Shown piece by piece: positions 15,353 to 23,788 of a DNA stretch of 64,000 nt. Below the pieces are notes generated by a model. That model worked only from the letters and a program-made list of their open reading frames with translations. It ran no database searches and had not been told where the DNA came from. Position 1 is the first letter of the stretch; every line of letters begins with the position of its first letter. The translations under genes and the position numbers were made by a program. The DNA is from Actinoplanes sp. SE50/110 (lineage in GTDB: Bacteria > Actinomycetota > Actinomycetes > Mycobacteriales > Micromonosporaceae). The stretch spans positions 7,496,001 to 7,560,000 of the forward strand of contig NZ_LT827010.1 of assembly GCF_900119315.1 (NCBI RefSeq). Direction: 5' to 3'.

Positions 15353-16836
15353 CAGCGACTGTGAACACCACCGACATCACCCGTCACAACATCACCATGC
15401 AGCCCGACGGGCGCCGCGTGGTGATCAAGCTGTTCGTGCCCGGCGAGGACGCGCACGCCACGCACAACCGGACCGCCTGCATGATCGAGCGGATGCTGCA
15501 GCTCGACGAGAACGACATCGGCACGCTGCTCGAGGACGTGCTGAACCGCTTCTCCGGGCGGCACCACGACATCCTGTCGGTCTTCCAGCACCACTACGAG
15601 GTGGTCCAGCACCGGGTGCCGCCGGAGATCGAGCTGTCGCCGCAGGCCCGGACGCTGATCGGGGCGTACTTCAGCCACGAGTTCTCGGTCGAGGCGGCGG
15701 CGCTGTGCAACCCGTCGATGGTGCCGCACCCGGACCAGAGCGACCTGGCCCCCGGCGAGCTGCGCGGGGCGCTGAGCCTGCGGCAGATCGGCGAGGGGCA
15801 CATCTCCTCTATCGGGTTCTGCAGCGTGATCATCGGGCCGGGCGCGGCGATCCGTCTGGAGGACCGCGACGGTCCGCTCGCGATCGGCACCCGGGTCGGC
15901 GCCAAGCACATGAAGCACCAGCTGTTCGCGGCGCTCGGCGACGAGGACATCGACAACGAGTGCTCGGCCTACATCCTCAACTCGCTGCCTGAACGCTACG
16001 ACGACGCGGAATTCGAGGACATCCTCAGCCACCTGCCGCCCGAACTGCAGGCCCGGCCCACCACGCCGATGACGATGGACCTGATCCGGCGGATCGTGCT
16101 GGACGACTACGCGGTGACCTTCCCGGCCACCATGCCGCTGCACCAGCGGGTCCTCTGGCCGGCCACCCCGAGCGAGAGCCGGGGCATGGAGGACGCGCGG
16201 TTCGTCCAGGTGATCGACCCGGACGGTCGCCCGGCCTACCAGGCGACCTATACGGCGTACGACGGATTCAACATTTCCGGACGCGTCATCTACAGCCGTG
16301 ACCTGCGGCATTTCGAGGTGACCGCGCTGCACGGGCCGGCCGCGCGCAACAAGGGCATGGCGCTGTTCCCGCGGTACATCAAGGGCCGGAAGATGGCCCT
16401 GTGCCGCTCCGACGGCGAAACCCTCGGCCTGGCCGTCCGCGACGACCAGCACCGCTGGCAGCCGGCCGGGCCGCTGCTCGTCCCGCACCGCGGCTGGGAC
16501 CTGATCCAGGTCGGCAACTGCGGATCACCGATCGAGACCGAGGCCGGCTGGCTGGTGCTCACCCACGGGGTCGGGCCGATGCGGCGGTACGCGATCGGCG
16601 CCATGCTGCTCGACCTGGACGACCCGGCCAAGGTGATCGCCGACCTGCCGCAGGGCCTGATCGACCCGGACGAGATCGAGCGGGAAGGGTACGTGCCGAA
16701 CGTGCTCTACTCCTGCGGCGGGCTGGTCCACGACGGGCGGTTCTGGCTGCCGTACGCCTCCAGCGACGTCCGGATCAGCTTCGCCAGCATGCCGCTGGAC
16801 CGCCTCCTGCACCGGATGGTCCCCGTGGAACGATAG
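15349..16836 (+). CDS. GH130 family glycoside phosphorylase
   Basis: A 495-residue five-bladed propeller protein of the GH130 type. The C-terminal two thirds show SESRGMEDARFVQVIDPDGR (with the family Glu-Asp-Ala-Arg block that supplies the proton donor), YTAYDGFNISG, NKGMALFPRYIKGRKM, HRGWDLIQVGNCGSPIET and VPNVLYSCGGLVHDGRFWLP. GH130 members phosphorolyse or hydrolyse beta-mannosides such as beta-1,2-mannobiose or mannosyl-glucose. About 200 N-terminal residues precede the propeller. It starts with GTG overlapping the previous stop. Its 3' end overlaps the opposing methyltransferase gene by 62 bp, which is unusual. Confidence 0.88.
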   Translation: MTATVNTTDITRHNITMQPDGRRVVIKLFVPGEDAHATHNRTACMIERMLQLDENDIGTLLEDVLNRFSGRHHDILSVFQHHYEVVQHRVPPEIELSPQARTLIGAYFSHEFSVEAAALCNPSMVPHPDQSDLAPGELRGALSLRQIGEGHISSIGFCSVIIGPGAAIRLEDRDGPLAIGTRVGAKHMKHQLFAALGDEDIDNECSAYILNSLPERYDDAEFEDILSHLPPELQARPTTPMTMDLIRRIVLDDYAVTFPATMPLHQRVLWPATPSESRGMEDARFVQVIDPDGRPAYQATYTAYDGFNISGRVIYSRDLRHFEVTALHGPAARNKGMALFPRYIKGRKMALCRSDGETLGLAVRDDQHRWQPAGPLLVPHRGWDLIQVGNCGSPIETEAGWLVLTHGVGPMRRYAIGAMLLDLDDPAKVIADLPQGLIDPDEIEREGYVPNVLYSCGGLVHDGRFWLPYASSDVRISFASMPLDRLLHRMVPVER

Positions 16837-17698
16837 TCGGCGACGGCTCTGCCCGCCCGGTGGCAGCGGTCGACCGCTGGACGGTGCCGGTGACCACCCA
16901 GATGGTCAGGACGGCGAGGAAGTCGCCGCGGGCGCCGGCCGCCTCGACGCAGGACAGCCACTCCTCGCGCAGGCCGGGCGGGGTCTGCCAGGTCTCGGCC
17001 GGCACCCGCGGATTGACCATCGGCAGCACCACCGCCGCCGACTCGGGACTGCCGAACAGACACGTCACCGGGGTCGCGGTCAGGCCGGACAGGCCGGCCG
17101 CGACCAGGCGGCGGCGCAACGTACGCCCCATGTCCCGCTGCGGCGGGGTGAAATGCCGGGCGGCGTACGCGGACAGCTCCGCCCACAGCCGCGCCGGCAT
17201 CCCGTCGAAGGCCAGCGAGTCCCAGTCCGTGTCGATCAGCACGAGCCGCCCGCCCGGCCGGGTCACCCGGCGCAGCTCGGCGACCGCCGCGTCCGGATCG
17301 GCCACGTGCTGCAGCACCCGCTCGCACCACACCCCGTCGACACAGTCGTCCGGCAGCTCCAGGGCGCCGACGTCACCGGTGACATAGCGCACGTTGCCGC
17401 CGTCGTGCCGGGCGATCGCGGCCGCGGTGATCGCCGCCGAGTAGTCCAGTGCGATCACCTCGCCGCGCGGGCCGGTCTCGGCGGCCAGCGACCGGGCCAC
17501 CTCGCCACTGCCGGAACCCGCGTCCAGCAGCCGCATCCCCGGTGCCGGGCGCAACGCGTCGAACCCGGCCCGGCGCACCCGGCGGATCTCCGGATGCCGG
17601 CCCATCTCGGTCAGCGCGGTCAGCACCAGGTCCGTCATCGGTGCGGTCAGACCGTCGATGTCGGCGAACGGTGTGCGTTCCTGCTGCGCCGGCTCCAT
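16775..17698 (-). CDS. Class I SAM-dependent methyltransferase
   Basis: A 307-residue UbiE-like methyltransferase. Motif I is RLLDAGSGSGEVARSLA, an acidic residue follows in EVIALDYSAA, and post-motif I is GALELPDDCVDGVWCERVLQHVADPDAAV. The substrate is unknown. The enzyme fold appears complete by about residue 280; the last 26 residues (RAEPSPTIVPRGPSGAGGGP...) are low-complexity and are encoded antisense to the end of the GH130 gene, so the tail may have arisen by stop-codon loss. The ATG at 17698 is an ordinary start. No operon partner. Confidence 0.88.
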   Translation of the reverse strand: MEPAQQERTPFADIDGLTAPMTDLVLTALTEMGRHPEIRRVRRAGFDALRPAPGMRLLDAGSGSGEVARSLAAETGPRGEVIALDYSAAITAAAIARHDGGNVRYVTGDVGALELPDDCVDGVWCERVLQHVADPDAAVAELRRVTRPGGRLVLIDTDWDSLAFDGMPARLWAELSAYAARHFTPPQRDMGRTLRRRLVAAGLSGLTATPVTCLFGSPESAAVVLPMVNPRVPAETWQTPPGLREEWLSCVEAAGARGDFLAVLTIWVVTGTVQRSTAATGRAEPSPTIVPRGPSGAGGGPAACWRS

Positions 17699-17851
17699 CC
17701 CGCGATTGTTCTCCGCGGCGGACCCCGGATCCCGGTCCCGTCACCCATCTGACAGGGGGCGCCACCTGCCCATCCGCCGGATCCGCTCCACTGCGGTCCG
17801 GCTGGATGCACTCCAGTACCGTGGAACGGCTTGAGCAACGAGGAGCCCGTG

Positions 17852-18643
17852 ATGACCACCCCCCTGCCGCGGCCCGCGCCCGCGGCGCCCGCCTGGCTCA
17901 CCTGGCCGATCCGGGCCGTCGCGCTGATCGTCGTCTTCCCGTTCCGGCTGCTCTGGGAGCTCGGGGTGCTCGTCCAGCGGTTCGTGGTGCGGCCGGTCGG
18001 CCGGGCCCTGGGCTGGCTGCTGCGCACGCTCCTGGTCGCGCCGCTGCTCCGGCTGGTCCGCCAGCTGCTGCAGTGGGTGCTGCTGCCGGTCTGGCACGCG
18101 CTGCGCTGGCTGGTCGCGGCGCTGGTCACCGGGGTCGCCTGGGTGCTGCGCCAGCTGGTCCGATTCCTGCTGCGGCCGCTGCTGGTGTTCCTCGGGCGGT
18201 TCGTGCTGTTCCCGCTCGGGCGGGCGCTGGCCTGGACCTGGCACGTGCTGATCGCGCCGGCCGGGCAGGCGGTCTACAACTGGGTGCTGGCGCCGATCGG
18301 GCACGGGATGGCGTGGGTGCTGATCACGTTCTACCGCCGGGTGCTCACCCCGCTCGGGCAGGCGCTGGTGTGGGCCGCGGACGCGTCGTACCGCTGGATC
18401 CTCCGCCCGATCGGCCGCGGCATCGCCGGGACCGCCGCCCTGATCGGCCGCAGTCTCGCCGCGGCCGCCCGGATGGTCTACCGGTTCCTGCTGCGCCCCG
18501 CCGGGATCGCGATCGCGTTCGTCGGGCGGCACGCCGTCGGACCGGCCTTCCGGGCGGTCGGTGCCGTCGGGCGCCGGCTGCGCGACGAGATCGTCCGGCC
18601 GGCCGGAAATGTGGTGCGCACCGCACGGGGACTGCGCCGCTGA
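17852..18643 (+). CDS. Amphipathic/tryptophan-rich repeat protein of unknown function
   Basis: A 263-residue, strongly basic protein made almost entirely of amphipathic or hydrophobic helices broken by Pro-X-Gly turns: RPVGRALGW (48), FPLGRALAW (121), APAGQAVYNW (136), APIGHGMAW (148), TPLGQALVW (167), RPIGRGIAG (186), RPAGIAIAF (216), RPAGNVVRT (250). Turns fall every 12-19 residues. No catalytic motif or known family is recognised. It is likely membrane-associated, perhaps lying along the bilayer. ATG 17852 is chosen because GAGGAG lies 8 bp upstream; a TTG at 17831 is possible. Confidence 0.7.
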   Translation: MTTPLPRPAPAAPAWLTWPIRAVALIVVFPFRLLWELGVLVQRFVVRPVGRALGWLLRTLLVAPLLRLVRQLLQWVLLPVWHALRWLVAALVTGVAWVLRQLVRFLLRPLLVFLGRFVLFPLGRALAWTWHVLIAPAGQAVYNWVLAPIGHGMAWVLITFYRRVLTPLGQALVWAADASYRWILRPIGRGIAGTAALIGRSLAAAARMVYRFLLRPAGIAIAFVGRHAVGPAFRAVGAVGRRLRDEIVRPAGNVVRTARGLRR

Positions 18644-18653
18644 TACCACATTT

Positions 18654-18665
18654 CGTGACGTCACG
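18654..18665. promoter_or_regulatory. 12-bp perfect palindrome upstream of the oxidoreductase
   Basis: CGTGACGTCACG is a perfect palindrome in the 97-bp gap before the Gfo/Idh/MocA gene, 75 bp upstream of its ATG and just after the stop of the amphipathic-repeat gene. It could be an operator for a dimeric regulator. No local regulator gene identifies it. Confidence 0.4.
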
Positions 18666-18740
18666 TCATGCGGCCGTTATCACAAGTAACTGCCGGGAGC
18701 ACCCGCAACAGCCCGGCAACTGATGTGAAAAACTTCCGGC

Positions 18741-19763
18741 ATGATCGAGCGGGTGCGAGTCGGGCTGGTGGGGTATGGCAGCGGCGGGCGGATCTTCCAC
18801 GCCCCGCTGATCGCCGCGGCGGAGAACATCGAGTTCGTCGGTGTGGTCACCACCTCCGAGGAACGCCGCAAGCAGATCGCCGAGCAACTCCCCGGCGTCG
18901 AGGCGTACGACTCGATCGAGGCCCTGGCCGCCGCCGGCGTCCGGGCCGTGGCCATCTCGACCCCCGCCTCCACCCACGCCGACCTGGCCCGTGAGGCCGT
19001 CCGCCTGGGCCTGGCCGTGGTCGTCGACAAACCCTTCGCGCTGGACGCGCCGACCGCCCGTGAGCTGGTCAAGTCCGCCGAGGCGGCCGGCGTCCCGCTG
19101 ACCGTCTATCAGAACCGGCGCTGGGACTCCGATTACCTCACCGTGCGCAAACTGATCGAGAAGGGGTCGCTCGGCACGATCCGGCGCTTCGAGTCCCGGA
19201 TGGAACGCTGGGCGCCCGACCGGCTGCCGCCCGCGGCCGGCGGCGGCACCCTGCTGGACTTCGGCTCGCACCTGGTCGACCAGGCACTCAAACTGCACGG
19301 CCCGGCCCAGCGGGTGTACGCCGAGGTGCGCGGCGAGGGCGAGCTCGACGACGACTTCTTCCTGGCCATGCACCACCTCAGCGGCGTCGAGTCGCACCTG
19401 TGGGGCAGCTGGCGGCAGGCCGGCCCGGGCCCGCGCTTCCGGGTCACCGGCACCGCCGGGACGTACATCTCCGCCGAGCTCGACTGCCAGGAGGAGATGC
19501 TGAAAGCCGGCAAGACCCCGGCCAAGCTCGGCGACCGCTGGGGTGTCGAACACGAGCACCGGTGGGGCCACCTGTGGCGCGGTACGACCGGGGCGCCGGT
19601 GGAGAGCTGCCGCGGTCGGTGGGACTCGTTCTATCCGGCGTTCGCCGACGCGGTGCTGGGCAACGGGCCGCTGCCGGTGGACCCGTGGGACACCGTGCGC
19701 GCCATGGAGGTCCTCGACGCGGCCCGCGTCTCCGCCTCCACCGGCCGCTCCGTCGCCCTCTGA
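18741..19763 (+). CDS. Gfo/Idh/MocA family oxidoreductase
   Basis: A 340-residue NAD(P)-dependent sugar or polyol dehydrogenase-like enzyme. The Rossmann motif is VRVGLVGYGSGGRIFHAPLI; the conserved EKP-type motif appears as VVVDKPFAL (Asp for Glu), with the catalytic Lys retained; the substrate domain includes YQNRRWDSDYLTV and GGGTLLDFGSHLVDQAL with the family His. The YGSGGRIFHAP N-terminus resembles the YvaA/YdgJ scyllo-inositol dehydrogenase subgroup. It is a single-gene unit with a downstream gap of 238 bp in which nothing is recognisable. Confidence 0.9.
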   Translation: MIERVRVGLVGYGSGGRIFHAPLIAAAENIEFVGVVTTSEERRKQIAEQLPGVEAYDSIEALAAAGVRAVAISTPASTHADLAREAVRLGLAVVVDKPFALDAPTARELVKSAEAAGVPLTVYQNRRWDSDYLTVRKLIEKGSLGTIRRFESRMERWAPDRLPPAAGGGTLLDFGSHLVDQALKLHGPAQRVYAEVRGEGELDDDFFLAMHHLSGVESHLWGSWRQAGPGPRFRVTGTAGTYISAELDCQEEMLKAGKTPAKLGDRWGVEHEHRWGHLWRGTTGAPVESCRGRWDSFYPAFADAVLGNGPLPVDPWDTVRAMEVLDAARVSASTGRSVAL

Positions 19764-20001
19764 CGCCCGGCCGCTGCCGGTCGGCCTGAGGGCCGGAAGC
19801 CGTCGGCGAGGTACTGCCCGGCGGCACCCACCACTGCTTTCCGGCCACCGCCTTCCGCCCACGCGCGACCTGCCCGCTCCACCCACGGGAGGCGGTCGGG
19901 CCGGATGCGGCGGGGCGGAACCGTCCCGGCGGACCTGTTCGACGCCGGCCTCCGGCCGGGTCGAATCGCCCAGGGAACCGACCGACCCGCCGACGCCGGC
20001 G

Positions 20002-21288
20002 TCAGGCCGGGCGCGGCCGGGTGCTGTCGTCCAGGACCCGGGCGGTGGCCAGGGAGTCGGCGAAGGTGTCCGGGGCCAGCGTGAGGCCGGCGGGCAGCCA
20101 GGTCACGCCGGGAGTGCCGGGTTCGGTCATCGCGATCAGGATCTCGTCCGGCGTGAGGCCGGCCGAGCGCAGGGCCCGCAGCTCCCGCGGGTTGACGCCC
20201 GGGATCAGCGGGCCGTTGCCCAGGTCGGTGCCGTAACGCACCTTGCCGCCCGCGTCGATGAACCGGCGCAGGTTGTCCACGGCGATCCCCTGCGCCGCGT
20301 CCGGGCTGCCCCAGCCGTGGATGTCCAAGGTGCTGACCCAGGTCATCCGGTCGGCACAGGCCCGGATCAGCGCGTCCGGCAGCGGCTCGGTCCACGGGGT
20401 GTGCGCCAGCAGGTCGGCGCCGGCTTCGACGGCGGCGGCGACCGTTCCCGGGCCCTCGGCGTGCACCACGACCGGCAGGGTGGCGGCGTGCGCGGCGTCG
20501 ACCAGAGCCCGCAGGGTGGGCTGCGGCAGGGTCGGGCCACCGGTGTGCGCGGTCACCTTGATCAGGGTGGCGCCGGCCGACCACGCGTCGGCCACCGCGG
20601 CGCCCGCGTCGGCGGCCGAGGTGATCTCCCGCCAACTGCCCGGCGGGGCCCAGGTCCGGTCGCTGGGATAGCCGCCGGGGGCGGTCAGGAACGGGCCGGC
20701 GTAGCGGACATGGGGCAGGCCGGTGCCCGGCTCGGCGGACCGGGCCGCCAGCTCCCGGAGCGTGTCCGGGACACCGCCGAGGTCCCAGACGGCGGCGATG
20801 CCACCGGACCGGACCGTGCCGAGATCGACCAGGGCGGCGTGCACGTGGGCGTCGACCAGGCCGGGCAGCAGCGTGCCGGGGAAACGGCGGACGGCGTCCG
20901 GCGGGGCCATCTCGGCCGGGACCGGCTTCGCCTGACCGTCGGCGGCGACCCGGAGGGCCACACCCCGGCGCAGCCGGCCGCCCCACCAGACCGAGTCGGC
21001 GATCAACCAGTCGATCCGGTCGTCGACACGCGGGTCGGGAACCCGGGTGACGGTGGGCCGCGACTGGCCGGAGCGGGAGTGCCGCGGCGGACCGTCGGAC
21101 GGCGACTCGCCGGGGCGGGCGGGCCTCGGCGTACCGCCGGCATCGGATTCGCCGGGACGAGCGGACCTCGACGTACGGCTGAAGCAGCCGGCACCGCCGC
21201 AGCCCGCACCACCGCACGGGCTCGACGCCGAAGCCGCAGGCGAGGCCGGGTCGCAGACCTCGGACGGCGGCGTCTCGGAAGCGGTCAC
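20002..21288 (-). CDS. Amidohydrolase-family protein in the kynurenine operon
   Basis: A 428-residue metal-dependent amidohydrolase. After a low-complexity N-terminus (about residues 10-80, rich in Ser/Pro/Gly/Cys, with two SARPGES/PARPGES copies), the TIM-barrel shows LPGLVDAHVHAALVDLG (H148, H150), ATLIKVTAHTG (possible carbamylated Lys, K244), PVVVHAEGP (H276), LLAHTPW and VRYGTDLGNG (Asp). It resembles imidazolonepropionase-like enzymes. The GTG start overlaps the kynureninase stop (GTGA), so it is the third gene of the tryptophan-degradation operon. It might open N-formylkynurenine, but that is only inferred from position. Confidence 0.85.
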   Translation of the reverse strand: MTASETPPSEVCDPASPAASASSPCGGAGCGGAGCFSRTSRSARPGESDAGGTPRPARPGESPSDGPPRHSRSGQSRPTVTRVPDPRVDDRIDWLIADSVWWGGRLRRGVALRVAADGQAKPVPAEMAPPDAVRRFPGTLLPGLVDAHVHAALVDLGTVRSGGIAAVWDLGGVPDTLRELAARSAEPGTGLPHVRYAGPFLTAPGGYPSDRTWAPPGSWREITSAADAGAAVADAWSAGATLIKVTAHTGGPTLPQPTLRALVDAAHAATLPVVVHAEGPGTVAAAVEAGADLLAHTPWTEPLPDALIRACADRMTWVSTLDIHGWGSPDAAQGIAVDNLRRFIDAGGKVRYGTDLGNGPLIPGVNPRELRALRSAGLTPDEILIAMTEPGTPGVTWLPAGLTLAPDTFADSLATARVLDDSTRPRPA

Positions 21289-22502
21289 CGGTGCTTCCCG
21301 GCCAGGTCGCGCAGCGTGGCGAGGCCCTGGTGGACCTCGGTGAAGCTGGTGCTCAGCGGTGCCGGGCCGATCCGCAGCCCGTCCGGACGGCGATAGTCCG
21401 GGATCACCCCACCGGCCCAGAGGGGTTCGAGCAGCTGCTCGAACCCGGCGCGGCGCAGCGTGATGTGACCACCGCGGCGGGCCGGGTCGCGCGGGCTGAC
21501 CACCTCGACGCCGAGCGGGGTCAGCCACTCGTCGGCGAGCTCCAGCACATAGCCGGTGAGCAGCAGCGACTTGGCCCGGACCGCGTCGATCCCGGCCTCG
21601 GCGAGCATGTCCAGGTTGGCGTGCATCGGCACCATCGCCAGGATCGGCGGGGTGCCGCTGAGCAGCGCGCGGATGCCGGGCGCCGGCTCATAGCCGTGCC
21701 CCATCTCGAACGCCGCCCGGTGCCCCATCCAGCCGTGGATCGGCTGGCGCACCTCGTCCTGCAATTCGCGCCGCAGGTAGGCGAAGGCGGGCGCGCCCGG
21801 GCCGCCGTTCAGATACTTGTACGAGCAGCCGACCGCGATGTCGACACCCCACTCGTCGAGCCGGATCGGCACCGAACCGGCCGAGTGGCACAGGTCCCAC
21901 AGGGTCAGCGCGCCCGCCTCGTGCGCGATCCGGTTGATCTCCGGGATGTCGGCGAGCCAGCCGGAGCGGTACGCCACGTGCGAGAACAGCACCAGGGCGG
22001 TGTCCTCGTCGACCACCTCGGCCACCTGCTCCGGGTGGATGCCGGTGACCGGGTCGGTGGTGATCCAGACCAGGGTGAGGTCACGCTCCGCGGCGATGCC
22101 CTCCAGCACGTACCGGTCGGTCGGGAAGTTGTCGGTGTCGAGCACCACCCTACGGCGACCCGGCCGGGCGTCGACCGCGGCCCGGGCCAGCTTGTACAGC
22201 AGCACGGTGGTCGAATCGGCGACCACCGTCTGCCCGGCCGCGGCGCCCAGCGCGACCGCGCCGAGCCGGTCACCGAGGGTCAGCGGCCACTCCAGCCAGC
22301 CGTCGGTCCAGCCCTGGATCAGCCGGCCGCCCCACTGGTCGCGGACGAACTCGTCGATCAGCTGGGCGGTCGCGATCAGCGGGCGGCCCAGCGAGTTGCC
22401 GTCCAGGTACGACGCGACCGCCGGCGCCGGCACGAACCGCTCCCGGAACTTCGCCAGCGGGTCGGCCGCGTCCAGGTCGGCGGCGCGGGCGAGAAGGCTC
22501 AA
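21285..22502 (-). CDS. kynU: Kynureninase
   Basis: A 405-residue PLP enzyme that cleaves kynurenine or 3-hydroxykynurenine to (hydroxy)anthranilate and alanine. It shows YLDGNSLGRPL near the N-terminus, VVLDTDNFPTDRYV, TLWDLCHSAGSVPI (D203 for the pyridine nitrogen), and GCSYKYLNGGPGAPAF with the Schiff-base K229. The start is inferred as TTG 22502, which overlaps the TDO stop (TTGA) and has GGAG seven bases upstream; a long upstream extension in the same frame is antisense noise. It is coupled to TDO upstream and to the amidohydrolase downstream. Confidence 0.95.
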   Translation of the reverse strand: MSLLARAADLDAADPLAKFRERFVPAPAVASYLDGNSLGRPLIATAQLIDEFVRDQWGGRLIQGWTDGWLEWPLTLGDRLGAVALGAAAGQTVVADSTTVLLYKLARAAVDARPGRRRVVLDTDNFPTDRYVLEGIAAERDLTLVWITTDPVTGIHPEQVAEVVDEDTALVLFSHVAYRSGWLADIPEINRIAHEAGALTLWDLCHSAGSVPIRLDEWGVDIAVGCSYKYLNGGPGAPAFAYLRRELQDEVRQPIHGWMGHRAAFEMGHGYEPAPGIRALLSGTPPILAMVPMHANLDMLAEAGIDAVRAKSLLLTGYVLELADEWLTPLGVEVVSPRDPARRGGHITLRRAGFEQLLEPLWAGGVIPDYRRPDGLRIGPAPLSTSFTEVHQGLATLRDLAGKHR

Positions 22503-23350
22503 CGGGGCACTCCGATCTCGGTGCGGACGGCGTACAGCTCGGGGAAGAATGTCAGATCGAGAGCCGCCTTCAGGAAGCCGACCCCGCTGGAGCCGCCCGT
22601 CCCCCGTTTGAAACCGATCGTGCGTTCCACCGTCTTCAGGTGCCGGAACCGCCAGAGCTGGAAGTTCTCCTCCAGGTCGACGAGTTCCTCGCAGGCCTCG
22701 TACGCCTCCCAGTACTGCTCGGCCTTCTCGTAGATGTGCTGGAAGACCGGCACCAGGTCGGGCTGGTACTCGTACGCCTCGGTCACGTCGCGGGCCAGGA
22801 TCGCCTCCGGCACCGGATGCCCGTGCCGGGCCAGGTAGTGCAGGAACTCGTCGTACACACTCGGGGTGCCGAGCAGCTCCGCCAGCAGTTCCCGGGCGGC
22901 CGGCTGATCGTCGAAGATCGGCAGCATGCCGCGGTCCTTGTTGCCGAGCAGGAACTCGACCGCGCGGTACTGGTACGACTGGAAACCCGACGACGTGCCC
23001 AGGAAACTGCGGAACTGGGCGTACTCGGTGGGCGTGAGGGTGGCCAGCACCGACCACTGCTCGGTCAGCGTCCGCTGGATGTGCTTGACCCGGGCCAGGC
23101 CTTTCAGCGCGGGCTTCAGGTCGTCCTTGGCCAGGTTGCGCAGCACCGCGCGCAGCTCGTGGATGATCAGCTTCAGCCACAGCTCGGATGTCTGGTGCTG
23201 CAGGATGAACAGCAGCTCGTCGTGGTGCTCGGGCACGCTCACCGGGTGCTGCGCGCCCAGGATCTCATCGAGGTGCAGATACTCCCCGTACGAGAGATTG
23301 ACCTTGAAGTCGCGGACGATCCCGTCCTCGATCGGCCTCGTTGCCGACAT
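22499..23350 (-). CDS. kynA: Tryptophan 2,3-dioxygenase
   Basis: A 283-residue haem dioxygenase that converts L-tryptophan to N-formylkynurenine. Typical blocks are LSYGEYLHLDEILGAQHP, HHDELLFILQHQTSELWLKL (substrate-binding region), SSGFQSYQYRAVEFLLGNK and the late LWRFRHLKTVERTIGFKRGT containing the proximal His, then GGSSGVGFLK. ATG 23350 is preferred over GTG 23359 because AGGTG lies six bases before it. It is the first gene of the minus-strand operon TDO-kynureninase-amidohydrolase; no separate formamidase gene is in the operon. Confidence 0.96.
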   Translation of the reverse strand: MSATRPIEDGIVRDFKVNLSYGEYLHLDEILGAQHPVSVPEHHDELLFILQHQTSELWLKLIIHELRAVLRNLAKDDLKPALKGLARVKHIQRTLTEQWSVLATLTPTEYAQFRSFLGTSSGFQSYQYRAVEFLLGNKDRGMLPIFDDQPAARELLAELLGTPSVYDEFLHYLARHGHPVPEAILARDVTEAYEYQPDLVPVFQHIYEKAEQYWEAYEACEELVDLEENFQLWRFRHLKTVERTIGFKRGTGGSSGVGFLKAALDLTFFPELYAVRTEIGVPR

Positions 23351-23383
23351 GGTGATCACCTACCTCTTTCAGGTTTCAGGAGA

Positions 23384-23773
23384 TCACACCGGGCTGTGAT
23401 AGACCCATCGGGCGTTGTGCCGAACGAAGCGGCTCTTCTCGTCCAGCACCCCGGGCGTCCCGTTGTCCCGGAAATGCGCCCGGAACGTGACGGTGCCCTC
23501 GGCGTCGAACAGGGTGCCGCCGGTCGTCTCCCGTACCTCGAGGCGTACCCAGCGCAGGCCGGGATCACTCTCCAGCGTCGCGGGGCGGGTGTCCGGATGC
23601 CAGGTGGCCTGGACGTAATCGGACAGATCCAGGGCGAACGCGCTGAAGCGCGACCGCATCAGCGCCTCCGGGCTCTCCGCCGGCTTGCCCTCATGGAGCG
23701 GTCCGCAACACCGGGCGTACGCCGGTGACCCGCACGGGCAGGCCCGAGCCCTCGGCGGTCTCCTACTAGCCAT
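23384..23773 (-). CDS. YchJ-family (UPF0225) SEC-C motif protein
   Basis: A 129-residue protein with an N-terminal zinc-binding Cys cluster (CPCGSPAYARCCGPLH, SEC-C type) followed by the YchJ alpha/beta domain: ALMRSRFSAFALDLSDYVQATWHP, and a C-terminal VTFRAHFR...LDEKSRFVRHNARWVYH. The molecular role is unknown; the family is widespread in bacteria. It is just upstream of the TDO gene on a parallel strand arrangement (gap 33 bp to the TDO start), but transcription direction makes it separate from that operon. Confidence 0.9.
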   Translation of the reverse strand: MASRRPPRARACPCGSPAYARCCGPLHEGKPAESPEALMRSRFSAFALDLSDYVQATWHPDTRPATLESDPGLRWVRLEVRETTGGTLFDAEGTVTFRAHFRDNGTPGVLDEKSRFVRHNARWVYHSPV

Positions 23774-23788
23774 GCCGGACAGTGTGCC

